From assembly GCF_020283565.1 (NCBI RefSeq), contig NC_060063.1, positions 40,572,635 through 40,636,634 of the forward strand: a DNA stretch of 64,000 bases. Reading direction: 5' to 3'. The DNA comes from Trifolium pratense. Its lineage: Eukaryota > Streptophyta > Magnoliopsida > Fabales > Fabaceae. The notes under the pieces were generated by a model. The model ran no database searches. It was not told where the DNA came from and saw only the letters and a program-made list of their open reading frames with translations. A program made the translations under genes and the position numbers. Of this stretch, positions 52,494-63,470 are shown in pieces. Position 1 is the stretch's first letter; each line of letters begins with the position of its first letter.

Positions 52494-55232
52494 CTAGGGT
52501 TTCTTAAGAAGGGCTAAGAGTTGGTCAAATTTGTCATTCAAGGATCCCACATTGGAAACTAAACCATCCACCTTGGTTTCCAATGTCTCTTGAGCAGCTC
52601 TTTGACGTTCTAGACCTTCTTGCTGTTCCCTCAGTGCTTCTTGAAAAATCTGCAACTGATCAGCCATAGCAGGAGCTTGATCTTCAATCACAGGTTCTGG
52701 TTCTTCAATCATAGGTGCCTTGCCTTTATCAGAGGGTTCTCCTTCCTCTGGATAGTCTATCATCAGCACATCCTCTTGATTCTGAGAGGCAAGCACATCC
52801 AGTACATCCTCTTCTGTGGCATCTTCATTCTGTAGCTCATTACCCAACTCAGCAACTCTAGCAGCAGCTTCTTCCAGACGTTCATTCTCAGTCCGTTGAT
52901 CCTCAAGACGTTGCAGAAGAGTAGAATCAACCCAGCAATCTTGAAATTCAGACAAACGCCTCACAGCAGCAGCTATAGCAACAAGCTTAGCACGCTCATG
53001 CTCTTCATGATTGAATGGCGTTAACCTTTTCAACTCAGCCCTAGCTAGATTGTTCCTCATGAAGCTTATACCTTCCAGATCCCGTTTACCAATAACAGCC
53101 TTAACCTTTGCAGCAGCAACATCCAAAGCATTGCAAAGCCTTGCCTTAATGCTTGATACTTCAAGATCCACATCAGAAGGACAAACTAAGAACCTGTCCT
53201 TTATTGTAGATAATCTAAGCAAGTCTTCATGAAATTGAGTGGATAGATTTCTAAAAGTGTTGGATGATGATGGTGAAGGATTGGGAATGGTAGAGAGAGT
53301 AGGTATTTCAGGAGTAGAGTTGTCAATAATCACAACTTCTACCTCTGAAGGCTTGGGAGCACAAGTGTGAATACGCTCAGGAGAAGCAGGTTCAGCACTT
53401 GGGTTAGAATGAGGTTCAGGGGTTGGTTCAGATGATGAGATGTCAGAAGTTGATTCAGGGTGAATATGTTCAGGAGATGGTTCAGGGGATTTATGTTCAG
53501 GAGATGGTTCAGGAGCAGTTTGTTCAGGGGTTGGTTCAGGAGATTTGTGTGGAGAGGGTTGTTTTGTGGGAGAGGTTGGTTTAATGACAGAAATATCTGG
53601 TTGAGGTTCAGATTGTGGAATGTCAGGTTGAGGTTCAGGTTGAGGTGATGAAGGTTTAGGAGGTGAGCTAGATTTGTGTTGAGTTTCAGGAGAAAAAGGG
53701 TGATTATTAAGAGGGTCAGGGCTCAGATGTTTTTCAAGCTCAGATAGGGGGTTATCAGAGGTTGGAATATCAGAGGTTGGTAAGATGGTTCTGAGAGGTT
53801 TGGTGTAACCTATTCCAATCTCATTTTCATTAAAAACATACTTAGAAGACTTACCTTTATCTTTAGGAGTAGGAGCAGGTCTTTTACGAAGGCTTTCAGC
53901 AATAGTCTCCTGATCAGAGTCAGTCTCATCTTCTGATGTAGATCCTTCAGATGAACTGTCAACTTCAACAACCATAGGCTTTTTAGAAGATCCTTCAGCA
54001 GCCTTGACAGCAGATTCTTCATGCTTCCTCTTAGTTCTTTGCTCAGCCATAGATTGCTCAACTTTAACTTTCTTCTGAGCCAGAAGATCTGGCTTTGGTA
54101 GATCATCTTGAGCTTCAGCCTTTCTTTTAGGTTTCCTCTTAGGATTATACTGACTTACAGGAGCAGGAGGAATCATACTTCTATCAACAACAAATCCTTC
54201 TTGTCTGAGCACCTCCAAATAGTCCTGAATAATGTGCTCAGCATCAGCTTCAGATATAAGTGGATAGCCTGCGACATACAGACGATCCTCAAGCCTAACA
54301 GTGAACTCTTGTGGGGGAGCAACAGGCTTAGATGCAATCAAACGCATCTTGGACAGAAAGTTAGCATTCAGAATTTCTGGATAGAACCTCTTCTCAACCA
54401 ATTCAGGGTGGAACTTCCTCAAGTTCTGAACAACATGACCTTGATGCAGAAGATCAGACAACAGCCTAGGATAAACTATAGTAGTTTTCCTCTGAGATTT
54501 ACTTGCAAAAATGGCTTCACAGATACGTTCAAAGAAATAATCTCCAAGATTAACCTTCTTTTCAGTCAGAAGAAAGTACAGCAGATGACGATGCGTCCAG
54601 GAGATTGTATCAGTCCCACCAACCCTTGGACTGATAGCAGCTAGGATGATCTTGAAGAGAACTCTACATTCATCAGTCAAACCCTTGACCTTCCCTTTCA
54701 AAGAGAAATCTGTGCAGATGAGATGCAGAAGATCATCCCTGTATCTTGTATCCTTTTCAAACACATCTAACTCTATCCCAGAGTTAGGTAGACCAAGAAG
54801 AGCATTGAGATGGATAGGCGAGATTGCCATGTTCATCCCACAGATATTTGACCTAATCTGTACACCTGTATAATCCAGCAAACCCATTTCCTTCCTAGTT
54901 TTACCCTTCAGACTAGGATTCCTCTCAATAGCAGCAAGCTCTTCCTTCTTAGCTTCATGCTTATCAAAAACCTTTGCTTTCATCCAAAATTTCTTCAACA
55001 AATCTGGATAAATGGGACCATTAAGCATGTCGAAGTACTTATCCCATCCCTGAGCGATAAAGTACTTTTTAACATCAAACCCATTAGCTTGTAGACCATC
55101 AAAATCAACCATCTTCTCTGAGAGAAAAGTAAGTTCAGATTCTGGAAACTCCATCTCGTTCCCAACGATCTGAAGGTTCTTGAATATGAACGGTGGAATC
55201 CTTTTTGACGAAGAAGACGAAGTACCAGCCAT
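52494..55232 (-). CDS. Env-position ORF of Sirevirus-2, 912 codons
   Basis: An intact ORF starting at ATG 55232 (MAGTSSSSSKRIPPF). The N-terminal half (about residues 10-340) looks folded: FIAQGWDKYFDMLNGPIYPD, FWMKAKVFDKHEAKKEE, NICGMNMAISPIHLNALLGL, SWTHRHLLYFLLTEKKVNLG. It resembles the plant transposon-protein family common in legumes. Residues about 345-450 are Lys/Glu-rich with likely nuclear signals (KRKPKRK). Residues about 490-630 are a Pro/Ser/Glu repeat tract (PEPSPEHKSPEPSPEH). The last 230 residues are predicted helical and coiled (LLQRLEDQRTENERLEEAA; LREQQEGLERQRAAQ). No signal peptide or membrane span was found, so an envelope role is doubtful. The family relation to the Sirevirus-1 ORF is general rather than close. 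Confidence 0.85.
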   Translation of the reverse strand: MAGTSSSSSKRIPPFIFKNLQIVGNEMEFPESELTFLSEKMVDFDGLQANGFDVKKYFIAQGWDKYFDMLNGPIYPDLLKKFWMKAKVFDKHEAKKEELAAIERNPSLKGKTRKEMGLLDYTGVQIRSNICGMNMAISPIHLNALLGLPNSGIELDVFEKDTRYRDDLLHLICTDFSLKGKVKGLTDECRVLFKIILAAISPRVGGTDTISWTHRHLLYFLLTEKKVNLGDYFFERICEAIFASKSQRKTTIVYPRLLSDLLHQGHVVQNLRKFHPELVEKRFYPEILNANFLSKMRLIASKPVAPPQEFTVRLEDRLYVAGYPLISEADAEHIIQDYLEVLRQEGFVVDRSMIPPAPVSQYNPKRKPKRKAEAQDDLPKPDLLAQKKVKVEQSMAEQRTKRKHEESAVKAAEGSSKKPMVVEVDSSSEGSTSEDETDSDQETIAESLRKRPAPTPKDKGKSSKYVFNENEIGIGYTKPLRTILPTSDIPTSDNPLSELEKHLSPDPLNNHPFSPETQHKSSSPPKPSSPQPEPQPDIPQSEPQPDISVIKPTSPTKQPSPHKSPEPTPEQTAPEPSPEHKSPEPSPEHIHPESTSDISSSEPTPEPHSNPSAEPASPERIHTCAPKPSEVEVVIIDNSTPEIPTLSTIPNPSPSSSNTFRNLSTQFHEDLLRLSTIKDRFLVCPSDVDLEVSSIKARLCNALDVAAAKVKAVIGKRDLEGISFMRNNLARAELKRLTPFNHEEHERAKLVAIAAAVRRLSEFQDCWVDSTLLQRLEDQRTENERLEEAAARVAELGNELQNEDATEEDVLDVLASQNQEDVLMIDYPEEGEPSDKGKAPMIEEPEPVIEDQAPAMADQLQIFQEALREQQEGLERQRAAQETLETKVDGLVSNVGSLNDKFDQLLALLKKP

Positions 55233-55685
55233 TGTTGGAGATTAGGGTAAGGTTTGGAAGACTAACGAGAGAGAAAGAAAGTTTGTGTTGGAGGTTTAGA
55301 GAGAATATGAAAGTGTAGGTTGTGAAAGTGAATAGTGTGCAAGTGTATTGTGTAAGTTTATTTAAATGAGGACAGTTAACACGAAAATAGCAAATTTGGG
55401 AAGTTACGCTAATTGACAGAAAGTTGAATACCAAAAATCATCATTAACCACCCACTACCTGACACACGTAGACCACGTGCAGAAATTTACTCGGTAACTG
55501 CTATTTTAATGGACAACTGTTCAGCAGTGAATACTGAACGTTTCCCACTTAAATAGTTCAGAGCCTCTGAGTTATTTAAAATTCTCTATCAGAGTCAAGT
55601 ACTTCAGAGCTTGTGTTTCAGATGTTCTGAATCATAAGTTCTGATATACATAACCTCTTACACTTTAATTGCCAAAAACAATTTT
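55233..55685 (-). promoter_or_regulatory. Spacer between pol and env-position ORF, possible internal promoter
   Basis: A 453-bp stretch with no ORF of its own. On the minus strand CATTTAAATAAACTTAC (about 55350-55370) is TATA-like and lies about 130 bp before the 55232 ATG. The leader between is CT/CA-rich (TTTCTTTCTCTCTCGTTAG), as in plant 5' UTRs. The spacer length rules out stop-codon readthrough from pol, so a separate or spliced transcript is likely. Confidence 0.4.
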
Positions 55686-58600
55686 TCATTCAGAGATTGA
55701 AAACATGTTCAGATGTTTCTTTATAAAATCAAATCTTTCAACAGATAAGGCTTTAGTAAATATGTCAGCCCATTGATTTTCAGTATCAACAAACTTAATA
55801 TCTATAATGCCTCTCTGAACATAATCTCTGATAAAATGGTGTTTAATTTCAATATGTTTGGCTCTAGAGTGTAGGATAGGATTTTTAGATAAATGAATGG
55901 CTGCAGTATTATCACAATATAAAGGAATATTGTTACTGCTTACCTGATAATCTTCTAACTGATATTTTAACCAGAGTAGTTGTGTGCAACACTTAGCTGC
56001 TGAAATGTATTCTGCTTCTGCTGTAGACAAAGCTATAGTGGTTTGTCTTTTACTAGCCCAGGAGATAAGGTTTTCACCAACAAATTGACAATTGCCACTT
56101 GTGGATTTTCTTTCAATTTTATCTCCAGCATAGTCAGCATCACAGAATCCATTTAGCACATAATCATTGGATTTCTTATAGAGAAGTCCAAGATTAGTTG
56201 TTCCTTTCAGATACCTAAAGATTCTCTTTACAGCTGTAAGATGAGATTCTCTAGGATCTGACTGGAATCTTGCACATAAGCAAACACTGAATAAAATATC
56301 TGGTCTAGAGGCTGTCAGATAGAGTAAGGAGCCAATCATACCTCTGTAGACCTTTTGATCTACCTTTCCTTCATCATCTGACTTGCCCATGTTGGTAGTT
56401 GGATGCATAGGAGTGTTCATTATCTTGCAGTCATCTAGATTGAATTTCTTCAGAAGTTCTTTAGTGTATTTTGATTGATGAACATAAGTTCCTTCCTTCT
56501 TCTGATTGATTTGAATTCCAAGAAAGAACTTCAACTCTCCCATCATGCTCATTTCAAATTCATCCTGCATTATCTTAGAAAAATTCTTGCACAAAGCAGC
56601 ATTAGTAGAACCAAAAATAATATCATCAACATAAATTTGAATAATTAAAATGTCTTCTTTGGTTGTTTTTCTAAAGAGTGTGCAGTCAACCTTTCCTTTT
56701 TCAAAACCCTTTTCAAGAAGGAAATTACTGAGTCTATCATACCAAGCTCTTGGAGCTTGTTTCAGACCATACAGTGATTTCTTCAGTTTAAAAACATGTT
56801 CAGGGTTTGAGATATCTTCAAAACCAGGAGGTTGCTTAACATACACTTCTTCAGAAATAAAACCATTTAAGAAGGCACTTTTAACATCCATCTGATATAA
56901 GGTTATTCCATGATTAACAGCATAAGATAGAAGTAACCTGATTGCTTCAAGTCTAGCAACTGGTGCAAAGGTTTCAGTATAGTCAATCCCCTCTTGTTGA
57001 CTATAACCTTGTGCAACCAATCTAGCCTTGTTCCTTACCACTTCACCTTGTTCATTCAGCTTGTTTCTGAATACCCATTTTGTTCCAATAATGTTCTTGT
57101 GTGAAGGTTTAGGCACTAGAGTCCATACATCATTCCTTTGGAATTGATTCAGCTCTTCTTGCATTGCTACAATCCACGCATCATCCTTCAGAGCTTCATC
57201 AATCTTTGAAGGTTCCATCATTGAGATAAGACCAACTAATGATTCCTCATTTCTCAGTTGAGATCTTGTCTTTCTTGGACTATCTTTGTTGCCTAAGATC
57301 AGTTCCTCTGGATGTGATGACTTGTATTTGAAAGTATTTCTTGGGGGCTCATCATCTTCAGACTCATCAACTTCAGGTTCAGCAGATGCTTCAGTTCTTG
57401 GTTGTTCAGAGTCTGTAGGAACTATTGTGTTCAGAGGTACTTCAGAGAATGGATGTTCTGAGTAGTTTGGAATATCTGAATATTGATCCTCTGATACCTG
57501 AAATCTAGACAAACCTTCCACAAGCTCTGACACTTGGTCAGGCTCTTTGTCATCAAATTTGACATGCATACTTTCTTCCACAGTATGTGTTTCAGAAATA
57601 TACAGTCTGTATGCTTTTGAGCGTTCAGAGTATCCTATAAAGATACCCTTATAACCTCTAGCATCAAATTTCTTTAGATGGACTTTGTTGTTTAAGATGT
57701 AACATGTACATCCAAACTGATGAAAATAAGAAATATCAGGTTTTCTTCCTTTGAACAATTCATAAGCAGTTTTGTTCAACTTAGATCTGATATAGATTCT
57801 ATTTTGAACATAACATGCTGTGTTTACAGCTTCTGCCCATAAAAACTTTGCTACATTTGTTTCATGCATCATGGTTCTGGCCATTTCTTGCAGAGTTCTA
57901 TTCTTCCTTTCTACAACCCCATTTTGTTGAGGAGTTCTAGGAGAAGAGAATTCATGCAGAATGCCAAATTTTTCACAAAAGTTTTCAAAAGGTTCATTTT
58001 CAAATTCTCCACCATGATCACTTCTAACTTTTAAAATAGTGTAGCCTTTTTCATTTTGAATTTGTTTGCAGAAGATGCTAAACTCATCATAAGCTTCATC
58101 TTTTGTTCTTAGGAATTTTACCCAAGTCCATCTACTGTAGTCATCAACAATCACTAATCCATACTTCTTTCCATTGATTGAAGCAGTATTAACTGGTCCA
58201 AAAAGATCAATGTGAAGAAGTTCCAATGGTCTTGAGGTAGAGACAATGTTCTTAGGTTTAAAAGAAGATTTTGTAATCTTTCCTTTTTGACATGAACCAC
58301 AAAGTGTGTTTGAGTGATATTTGATTTTAGGTAAACCTCTGACAAGGTCAAGCTTGCTAAGCTTGGAGATTAACCTCCAGTTAGCATGGCCTAACCTCTT
58401 ATGCCAGATCCATTTTTCTTCACTCAAGGTCAAAAGACACATCACTTTTTGTTCATTCAAATCAGAAAGATTAATTTTATAAACATTGTTCTTTCTCAGA
58501 CCTTTGAAAATCATGGTGTTATCAGATTGTTTAGACACAGTACATGATTCCTTATTAAAGACAACTACATAACCATTGTCGCAAAATTGACTTATGCTCA

Positions 58601-58844
58601 ATAAATTATGCTTAAGTCCATCAACTAACCAAACATCATTAATAGATAGGGAGGAATTACCTACTGTACCTGTACCTATTATCTTTCCTTTCTGATTTCC
58701 TCCAAAACCAACAGAACCTCCTTCTTTCATAGTCAGCTTAGAGAATAGTTGTTTATCACCAGTCATGTGCCTTGAACACCCACTATCCAGATACCATGAA
58801 TGATTCATGATACTTCTTTGAGTGACAGGTTGTATGAGAAACAA
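55686..58844 (-). CDS. Sirevirus-2 pol: protease, integrase, RT, RNase H
   Basis: About 1052 codons, open throughout. Protease: [13 protein letters not shown] (Asp20). Integrase: zinc site WHKRLGH with CGSCQKGK (His148, His153, Cys182, Cys185), and catalytic core [15 protein letters not shown] and VVERKNRT (Asp213, Asp276, Glu312). [29 protein letters not shown] and [10 protein letters not shown] (YVDD). RNase [56 protein letters not shown]. All key residues are present. The frame has no ATG until 58808 (just before the protease), and its 5' edge overlaps the gag stop, in the -1 frame. The stated start is only the edge of the open frame. Confidence 0.95.
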   Translation of the reverse strand: MFLIQPVTQRSIMNHSWYLDSGCSRHMTGDKQLFSKLTMKEGGSVGFGGNQKGKIIGTGTVGNSSLSINDVWLVDGLKHNLLSISQFCDNGYVVVFNKESCTVSKQSDNTMIFKGLRKNNVYKINLSDLNEQKVMCLLTLSEEKWIWHKRLGHANWRLISKLSKLDLVRGLPKIKYHSNTLCGSCQKGKITKSSFKPKNIVSTSRPLELLHIDLFGPVNTASINGKKYGLVIVDDYSRWTWVKFLRTKDEAYDEFSIFCKQIQNEKGYTILKVRSDHGGEFENEPFENFCEKFGILHEFSSPRTPQQNGVVERKNRTLQEMARTMMHETNVAKFLWAEAVNTACYVQNRIYIRSKLNKTAYELFKGRKPDISYFHQFGCTCYILNNKVHLKKFDARGYKGIFIGYSERSKAYRLYISETHTVEESMHVKFDDKEPDQVSELVEGLSRFQVSEDQYSDIPNYSEHPFSEVPLNTIVPTDSEQPRTEASAEPEVDESEDDEPPRNTFKYKSSHPEELILGNKDSPRKTRSQLRNEESLVGLISMMEPSKIDEALKDDAWIVAMQEELNQFQRNDVWTLVPKPSHKNIIGTKWVFRNKLNEQGEVVRNKARLVAQGYSQQEGIDYTETFAPVARLEAIRLLLSYAVNHGITLYQMDVKSAFLNGFISEEVYVKQPPGFEDISNPEHVFKLKKSLYGLKQAPRAWYDRLSNFLLEKGFEKGKVDCTLFRKTTKEDILIIQIYVDDIIFGSTNAALCKNFSKIMQDEFEMSMMGELKFFLGIQINQKKEGTYVHQSKYTKELLKKFNLDDCKIMNTPMHPTTNMGKSDDEGKVDQKVYRGMIGSLLYLTASRPDILFSVCLCARFQSDPRESHLTAVKRIFRYLKGTTNLGLLYKKSNDYVLNGFCDADYAGDKIERKSTSGNCQFVGENLISWASKRQTTIALSTAEAEYISAAKCCTQLLWLKYQLEDYQVSSNNIPLYCDNTAAIHLSKNPILHSRAKHIEIKHHFIRDYVQRGIIDIKFVDTENQWADIFTKALSVERFDFIKKHLNMFSISE

Positions 58845-58846
58845 CT

Positions 58847-61243
58847 TTAATCACTACGGTGGAACTCTTTATCACAGTTAATGATAAGGTCATCCCAGTA
58901 TTCTTCCTCTTCATTTATCAAGTTCTGATTGTTATCTTGAGAACTTGTCAGCCATTGGTCAAGGACATAAGCCCTTCTTCCTTTGCATAGAACTTGTTTC
59001 CAAACTCTAGGTAGGACATATCCTTTCCTAGTTGGTAAATCTGAATGATACATAATTTCAGCTTTTGGTACCCATCTTCTGGGTCCACGCTTGTTAGTCC
59101 AAACATGCTTATTATGTTTTCTAGTGTTAGAGAAAGACCTTGGTTTGGAATAATAACCTTTTTGAAATCTTTTCTTTGTTTGAAATCTGTTATTGTTCCA
59201 AGATTTGGATTGTTTATGATTCCAGGGTTTGTATCTATTATCAATCCTATTTTCTGATTGATTATATCTACTGACTCTAGAATCATAAATAATCTGAGTC
59301 TTGTACTTCATCTGAGATTTAGAATTTTTCTTTTTAAAAACTTCTGATGTTTTAGGTTGACTAACTTCAGGTACTGAAGTTCCTTTGAATCCAGAATTTG
59401 AAGTCTCAGATGTTGAAGCTTTCAGAACTTCTGAACTAATGTTCTCAGGTTCTGAACAACTTCTATCTTCTGAACTTTTCTTTCCAGATCCTGAGGGACT
59501 AGGTTCCTCTGAGCTGTCAGCTTCTAAATCACTCAGATCATCATTGTCATTTTCACAAATGCCAGGATTCTTTCCCTCTTCACTTGGTGGAACAACATAA
59601 TAAACCCAAGATTTTCCAACCTTTTTGGCAAAGGTCTTCAGCTTTGAATATGTTCTACCATATTCATAGCCAAGTCCTTCTCCTCTATGTCTCAAGACAT
59701 TATAAATTCTATTAGCAGCTTTGCTCTTCCCAAGGTTGAGATGCACAAACTGTTGAAGAGCTATTTCCTGCTCATCAATAGGTTTGTGACAAACAGCACA
59801 ACCCTTTTCAAAGTCATCTACTCTATTCAGAGTTTCTTGATATAGACCTTGAAAATGTTCTGCTTGCTCAGTCAGAGTGTTAAGCTTTTCTTGTAAAACT
59901 TTTTGTTTACTTAACACTCTGAGATGTTTCTCAATGACCTTGTTAAGTGCAGTTATAAGTTGAGATTTAGAGCAGTCAGAAAATACCTCATCAGTTACTT
60001 CTGAATCTGATTCTGATTCATCGTCTGAGTCTACATCTGAGTCAGCTGAAGCCATCAGGGCTAGATTTGCCTCTTCTTCTTCCTCAACTTCTTCCTCAGA
60101 TGATAGCTCTTCAAAAGTAGCCATCAGACTCTTTTTCAATTTGCTCTTGAATTGTAGCTTCTTTGAGCTGTATCTTTTGCTTTTGTCTTTAGCAGACATT
60201 TCTGGACAATCAGCAATAAAGTGTCCAGGCTTCTTACAGTTGAAGCAATTCTTCTGATCATCCTTTTTGCTGACAAAATTTCTGGAGCTGTTACCTCCTC
60301 TGAAATTTCTTTTGTTAAATCTGTTCCATTGCTGAAACTTGGTGAATAAAGCAAACTCATCCTCATTCATCTCATCCTCTTGACCATCAGCAGAAGATTC
60401 TTCTTCAATATCAAGAAGCTGAGTCTTAAGAGCCTTAGAAGTAGTCTTAGTTGACTGTAAAGCCACTGACTTAGACTTCTTCTTAGTTTCTGAGTCAGCA
60501 TCCAGAACCATCTCATGGCTTCTGAGATTGCTTATCAGAGCTTCAAGACTCAGAGTCTTGAGATTTTGAGCTTCCTCTATTGCAGTGACCTTAGGTCTCC
60601 AAGCAATAGGAAGACTTCTCAGAATCTTCTGAACATGGTCATAGGTTGAATAACTTCTCTTAAGAGCTTTAAGCCCAGATACAAGGATTTGAAACCTTGT
60701 AAACATAGTCTCAATGTTTTCATCTTGTTGCATAGTGAAAAGTTCATATTGCCTTATCAAAAGACTAGCTTTAGCCTCTTGAACCTTTTCATTACCATCA
60801 TAGGTAGCACACATAGAATCAAAGATAGATTTAGCAGTAGACTTGTTCTCTATTCTGACATAATCCTCATGTCTAATAGCTCCAACAACAATATCCTTTA
60901 CTCTATGATGTTTTGTGTAGATTTTTAGGTTAGCTGGTGTGAGTAACTTTCTATTCTCCATGGACAACCTACCATGTTCATTCAAGTTTTCAAAAGTTAC
61001 TCCCAACTCAACCAAATCCCACAACTCATGATCAATAGCAGTAATATTGCTATACAGTCTCTCTTTCCACCATTCAAATAATGAAGCATCACCATTGAAT
61101 ATAGGGGCTTTTCTATTGCCACTATGTTCATGTGATTCATTACTTAAGTAGTCATAACCAAAAGCATTTCTAGGACCACCACCAGCACCACTGGCCTCAC
61201 CTTCACCAGTAGTTCTAGTACTACTATCATCTCCTCCAGACAT
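58847..61243 (-). CDS. Sirevirus-2 gag, 798 residues
   Basis: ATG 61243 ([15 protein letters not shown]). The capsid region (about residues 45-250) has [59 protein letters not shown] zinc knuckle [14 protein letters not shown] lies at residues 333-346. An acidic tract ([16 protein letters not shown]) near 375, a coiled-coil stretch near 435-490 and a basic, Asn/Arg-rich C terminus follow. It is long for Copia gag, as in other Sireviruses. The stop (TAA) overlaps the opening of the pol frame. It packages the element's RNA and forms the particle. Confidence 0.93.
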   Translation of the reverse strand: MSGGDDSSTRTTGEGEASGAGGGPRNAFGYDYLSNESHEHSGNRKAPIFNGDASLFEWWKERLYSNITAIDHELWDLVELGVTFENLNEHGRLSMENRKLLTPANLKIYTKHHRVKDIVVGAIRHEDYVRIENKSTAKSIFDSMCATYDGNEKVQEAKASLLIRQYELFTMQQDENIETMFTRFQILVSGLKALKRSYSTYDHVQKILRSLPIAWRPKVTAIEEAQNLKTLSLEALISNLRSHEMVLDADSETKKKSKSVALQSTKTTSKALKTQLLDIEEESSADGQEDEMNEDEFALFTKFQQWNRFNKRNFRGGNSSRNFVSKKDDQKNCFNCKKPGHFIADCPEMSAKDKSKRYSSKKLQFKSKLKKSLMATFEELSSEEEVEEEEEANLALMASADSDVDSDDESESDSEVTDEVFSDCSKSQLITALNKVIEKHLRVLSKQKVLQEKLNTLTEQAEHFQGLYQETLNRVDDFEKGCAVCHKPIDEQEIALQQFVHLNLGKSKAANRIYNVLRHRGEGLGYEYGRTYSKLKTFAKKVGKSWVYYVVPPSEEGKNPGICENDNDDLSDLEADSSEEPSPSGSGKKSSEDRSCSEPENISSEVLKASTSETSNSGFKGTSVPEVSQPKTSEVFKKKNSKSQMKYKTQIIYDSRVSRYNQSENRIDNRYKPWNHKQSKSWNNNRFQTKKRFQKGYYSKPRSFSNTRKHNKHVWTNKRGPRRWVPKAEIMYHSDLPTRKGYVLPRVWKQVLCKGRRAYVLDQWLTSSQDNNQNLINEEEEYWDDLIINCDKEFHRSD

Positions 61244-61295
61244 AGTGTTCTCACAAGATCTTTACTGTCTCACTGTTAAGTGAAAGTAACAGACC

Positions 61296-61313
61296 AGGTG
61301 CTCTGATGCCAAT
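61296..61313 (-). promoter_or_regulatory. Primer-binding site of Sirevirus-2
   Basis: On the minus strand ATTGGCATCAGAGCACCT directly follows the 5' LTR. It is the same one-mismatch initiator-methionine tRNA site as in Sirevirus-1. Confidence 0.9.
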
Positions 61314-62469
61314 TGAAGGTGTGAAAACACAAGAAGGGGGGGGGGTTGAATTGTGTTTTAGCTAAGTTAAAACTTTTTCAAGTTCTTAACTCAGCTACGT
61401 TCGCAGCGGATAAATAACACAAATAATAACAAGAGAGAGAGAGAGAAAAACACACAAGCAGTTTATACTGGTTCCTCTCACAAAACGAGAGTAGTCCAGT
61501 CCCCTTGCACTTCCAAGGGAGTTCACTATAATCACACAAGATTACACCTGCTCAAGCACACAAGCAAGAGACTTCTCAACAATGCTCAAGCACACAAGCA
61601 AGAGACTTCTCAACAATGCTCAAGCACACAAGCAAGAGACTTCACACTTAAGCACACAAGCTTAAGTTACACACTTAAGCACACAAGCTTAAGTTTCCTC
61701 AAGTAAATAGTAAAGTATATAAAAATATACAAATGCTCTTAGATGAACCTAAATAGAGCAAATACAAATATTACAGAGTATTTGGCTAAAGTGCAAAAAC
61801 ACTTGAGAAAGGTTCAGAGCTTGTATATCACAGAGTTCAGAGTTTGTTCAGCGCACGTTCAATTCTTGATAATTGTCTATTTATTGTAGCTGAATCTTCT
61901 AGTATATATATACCACTAGAAAAGAGTCGTTGCAAAAAGAACCGTTGGAGTTGATAACCTTTTGTCTTCAAGCAGTCTGTCTTGATGCAGTTGGTTGTAT
62001 CCAAAACTAAGAAAGAGTTTCAGGTACTTTGACTACTGCAGAGTGGACTTTCCTTATTCAGCTAACAAAACTGAAGACCCACGTTCTCAAGACAGGACAG
62101 ACAAAACAGAGGTAGCTGAACTGATCAGGCTTGAAAGGTCCTTTTCTCCATTGGTAGAAGAGTTGACTGGTGAAAGGAATCTTCACAGCTTTCAAAGAGA
62201 TCTTCAGAGTTTGATGAAGCTCGTAGACAGACAGAAGTACTGAAGTCTTCATCCTCTGAACGTTGTAACCTCTGAAGTCCAACATCTTCTGAGCGCTTGT
62301 GAACTTCTGAGTTCACATCCTCTGAACTCCACTCAGGACTTAAATGATGCTTATATCTGCGCACTCAAAATAAATTTTTAGTCCTTCCAATTGTTAATTA
62401 ATACTTTGTTATCATCAAAACCTTTATAGATTTAGGGGCAAACATTTTTAAATCAATTTTGTTCCAACA
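61314..62469 (-). repeat. 5' LTR of Sirevirus-2
   Basis: 1156 bp, one G longer than the 3' copy in the poly-G run near its gag-proximal end (61335-61344). It includes the same TATATATA palindrome (about 61897-61919) and the triple 34-bp units. Confidence 0.96.
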
Positions 62470-62498
62470 CTATGGAACGTTACCCATTGTCATCTCTA

Positions 62499-63470
62499 AG
62501 TATACCCATTTACTCACCTTAAAATTATAAACATTTTTAAAATATGATATATAAAAATTAAATTAGCAGAATACTCCTTTATATATATATATATATATAA
62601 TGAAATACTTAATCAGTAAAATTATTTAATTACAAATAACTCTTGACTTTTTATAAGAAACAATTGACTTTTTAAGTTCATTGAATAACTGATGTATCCG
62701 GTCTATATTATAGGTAAGATACATTAGTTATTGAATGAAAATAACAAGTGAGTTGTTTATATATCATTTCCATATTAATTGAATAATTATCTTGAACCAT
62801 TTAATTTATGGGTCATGCTAACATGTGCCTTAAGGGCACATCTTAAAGCTACTTCAAATAGTAATTTTATCTTGAACAATACAATGTTTGACTTCTAAGA
62901 GTATGAAATAAACAAGTTTCAATACCAAATTTCTTTTAATAGTACAATAACAAGTGCTATAAGGACACACGTTAAAAAAAAGAATAAATTATAATACATA
63001 TTAGTTTTTTTTTATGAGAAACATAATTAGGAGGGGAATGCACATATTCCAAGACAAATAAGATCTTACGAACCAATCAATAGTTGGTCGAGTGGTGAGA
63101 CCACTATTGACCCTCGAACCAGATTAGACCGTCCAGTAAGCCGGATACTGGTGGTGAAAACCGAAAAATAACATCTTATAACATATAGAACACTTTTAAA
63201 ATTATTTACATTAGTATCTTTCAAAAATATTAGCGGGGCTCGAACTCGAGACCTATGATATTTACTTTAAAATAGTGAGAGTCACATGAATTTGTAACAT
63301 TTTTTTAATAGTGTCTAACACTTTTTTTATAATAATATCTCTAACACTTTTATATAAATAATTGTAAAAGTAACATTTTTTTATATTATATTTATTGCTA
63401 AAATTATTATTTTTTAGTGCCTTATGCATTAAGTTATTTTTTATTTGCCACAAGAAATTTTTTATTTTCT
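62499..63470. other. AT-rich region with simple repeats and a SINE-like unit, no gene
   Basis: A (TA)n microsatellite lies at 62580-62600. CATGTGCCTTAAGGGCACAT near 62822 is a short palindrome of the kind seen in MITEs. The small ORF near 63262-63453 is AT-driven. Confidence 0.5.
63076..63175 (+). mobile_element. Possible SINE remnant
   Basis: TAGTTGGTCGAGTGGTGAGA fits a pol III A box. CCCTCGAACCAGATTAGACC about 15 bp later is a weak B box, and an A-rich stretch (AAAACCGAAAAATAAC) follows. Ends are unclear. Confidence 0.4.

Larger units (their letters stand above)
50123..62469 (-). mobile_element. Sirevirus-2: complete, young Copia retrotransposon with extra ORFs
   Basis: The 12.3-kb element has LTRs at 61314-62469 (5') and 50123-51277 (3') and the CTATG duplication at 50118-50122 and 62470-62474. 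Read on the minus strand: LTR, primer-binding site, gag (798 codons), pol (about 1052 codons), a 453-bp spacer, an env-position ORF (912 codons), an oppositely directed ORF (121 codons), purine tracts, LTR. The LTRs differ only in a poly-G run (9 versus 10), and all three main ORFs are open, so insertion was very recent and the element may be active. The solo LTR at 1240-2321 is the same family. Confidence 0.96.
49819..62498. mobile_element. Old hAT-like MITE interrupted by Sirevirus-2
   Basis: The left end TAGGGATGGCAATTGG (49819) and the right end read in reverse (TAGAGATGACAATGGGTAACG, from 62498) match the termini of the hAT MITE at 3060-3689, and the interior has similar GGGTAC/GGTACCC words. 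Without Sirevirus-2 and one CTATG it is about 330 bp. The 8-bp flanks (AATCCACC and AGTATACC) agree at only five positions, consistent with an old insertion. Confidence 0.6.

Noticed and set aside
53460..53648. Trp/Arg/Phe-rich plus-strand ORF inside the env-position gene
   Set aside because: It is the shadow of the Pro/Ser/Glu repeat tract on the other strand, unlike the antisense ORF at 51857, which does not overlap a sense ORF.
52494..55232. Calling the third ORF a true viral envelope
   Set aside because: Position alone supports it; there is no signal peptide, membrane span or glycoprotein-like Cys pattern.
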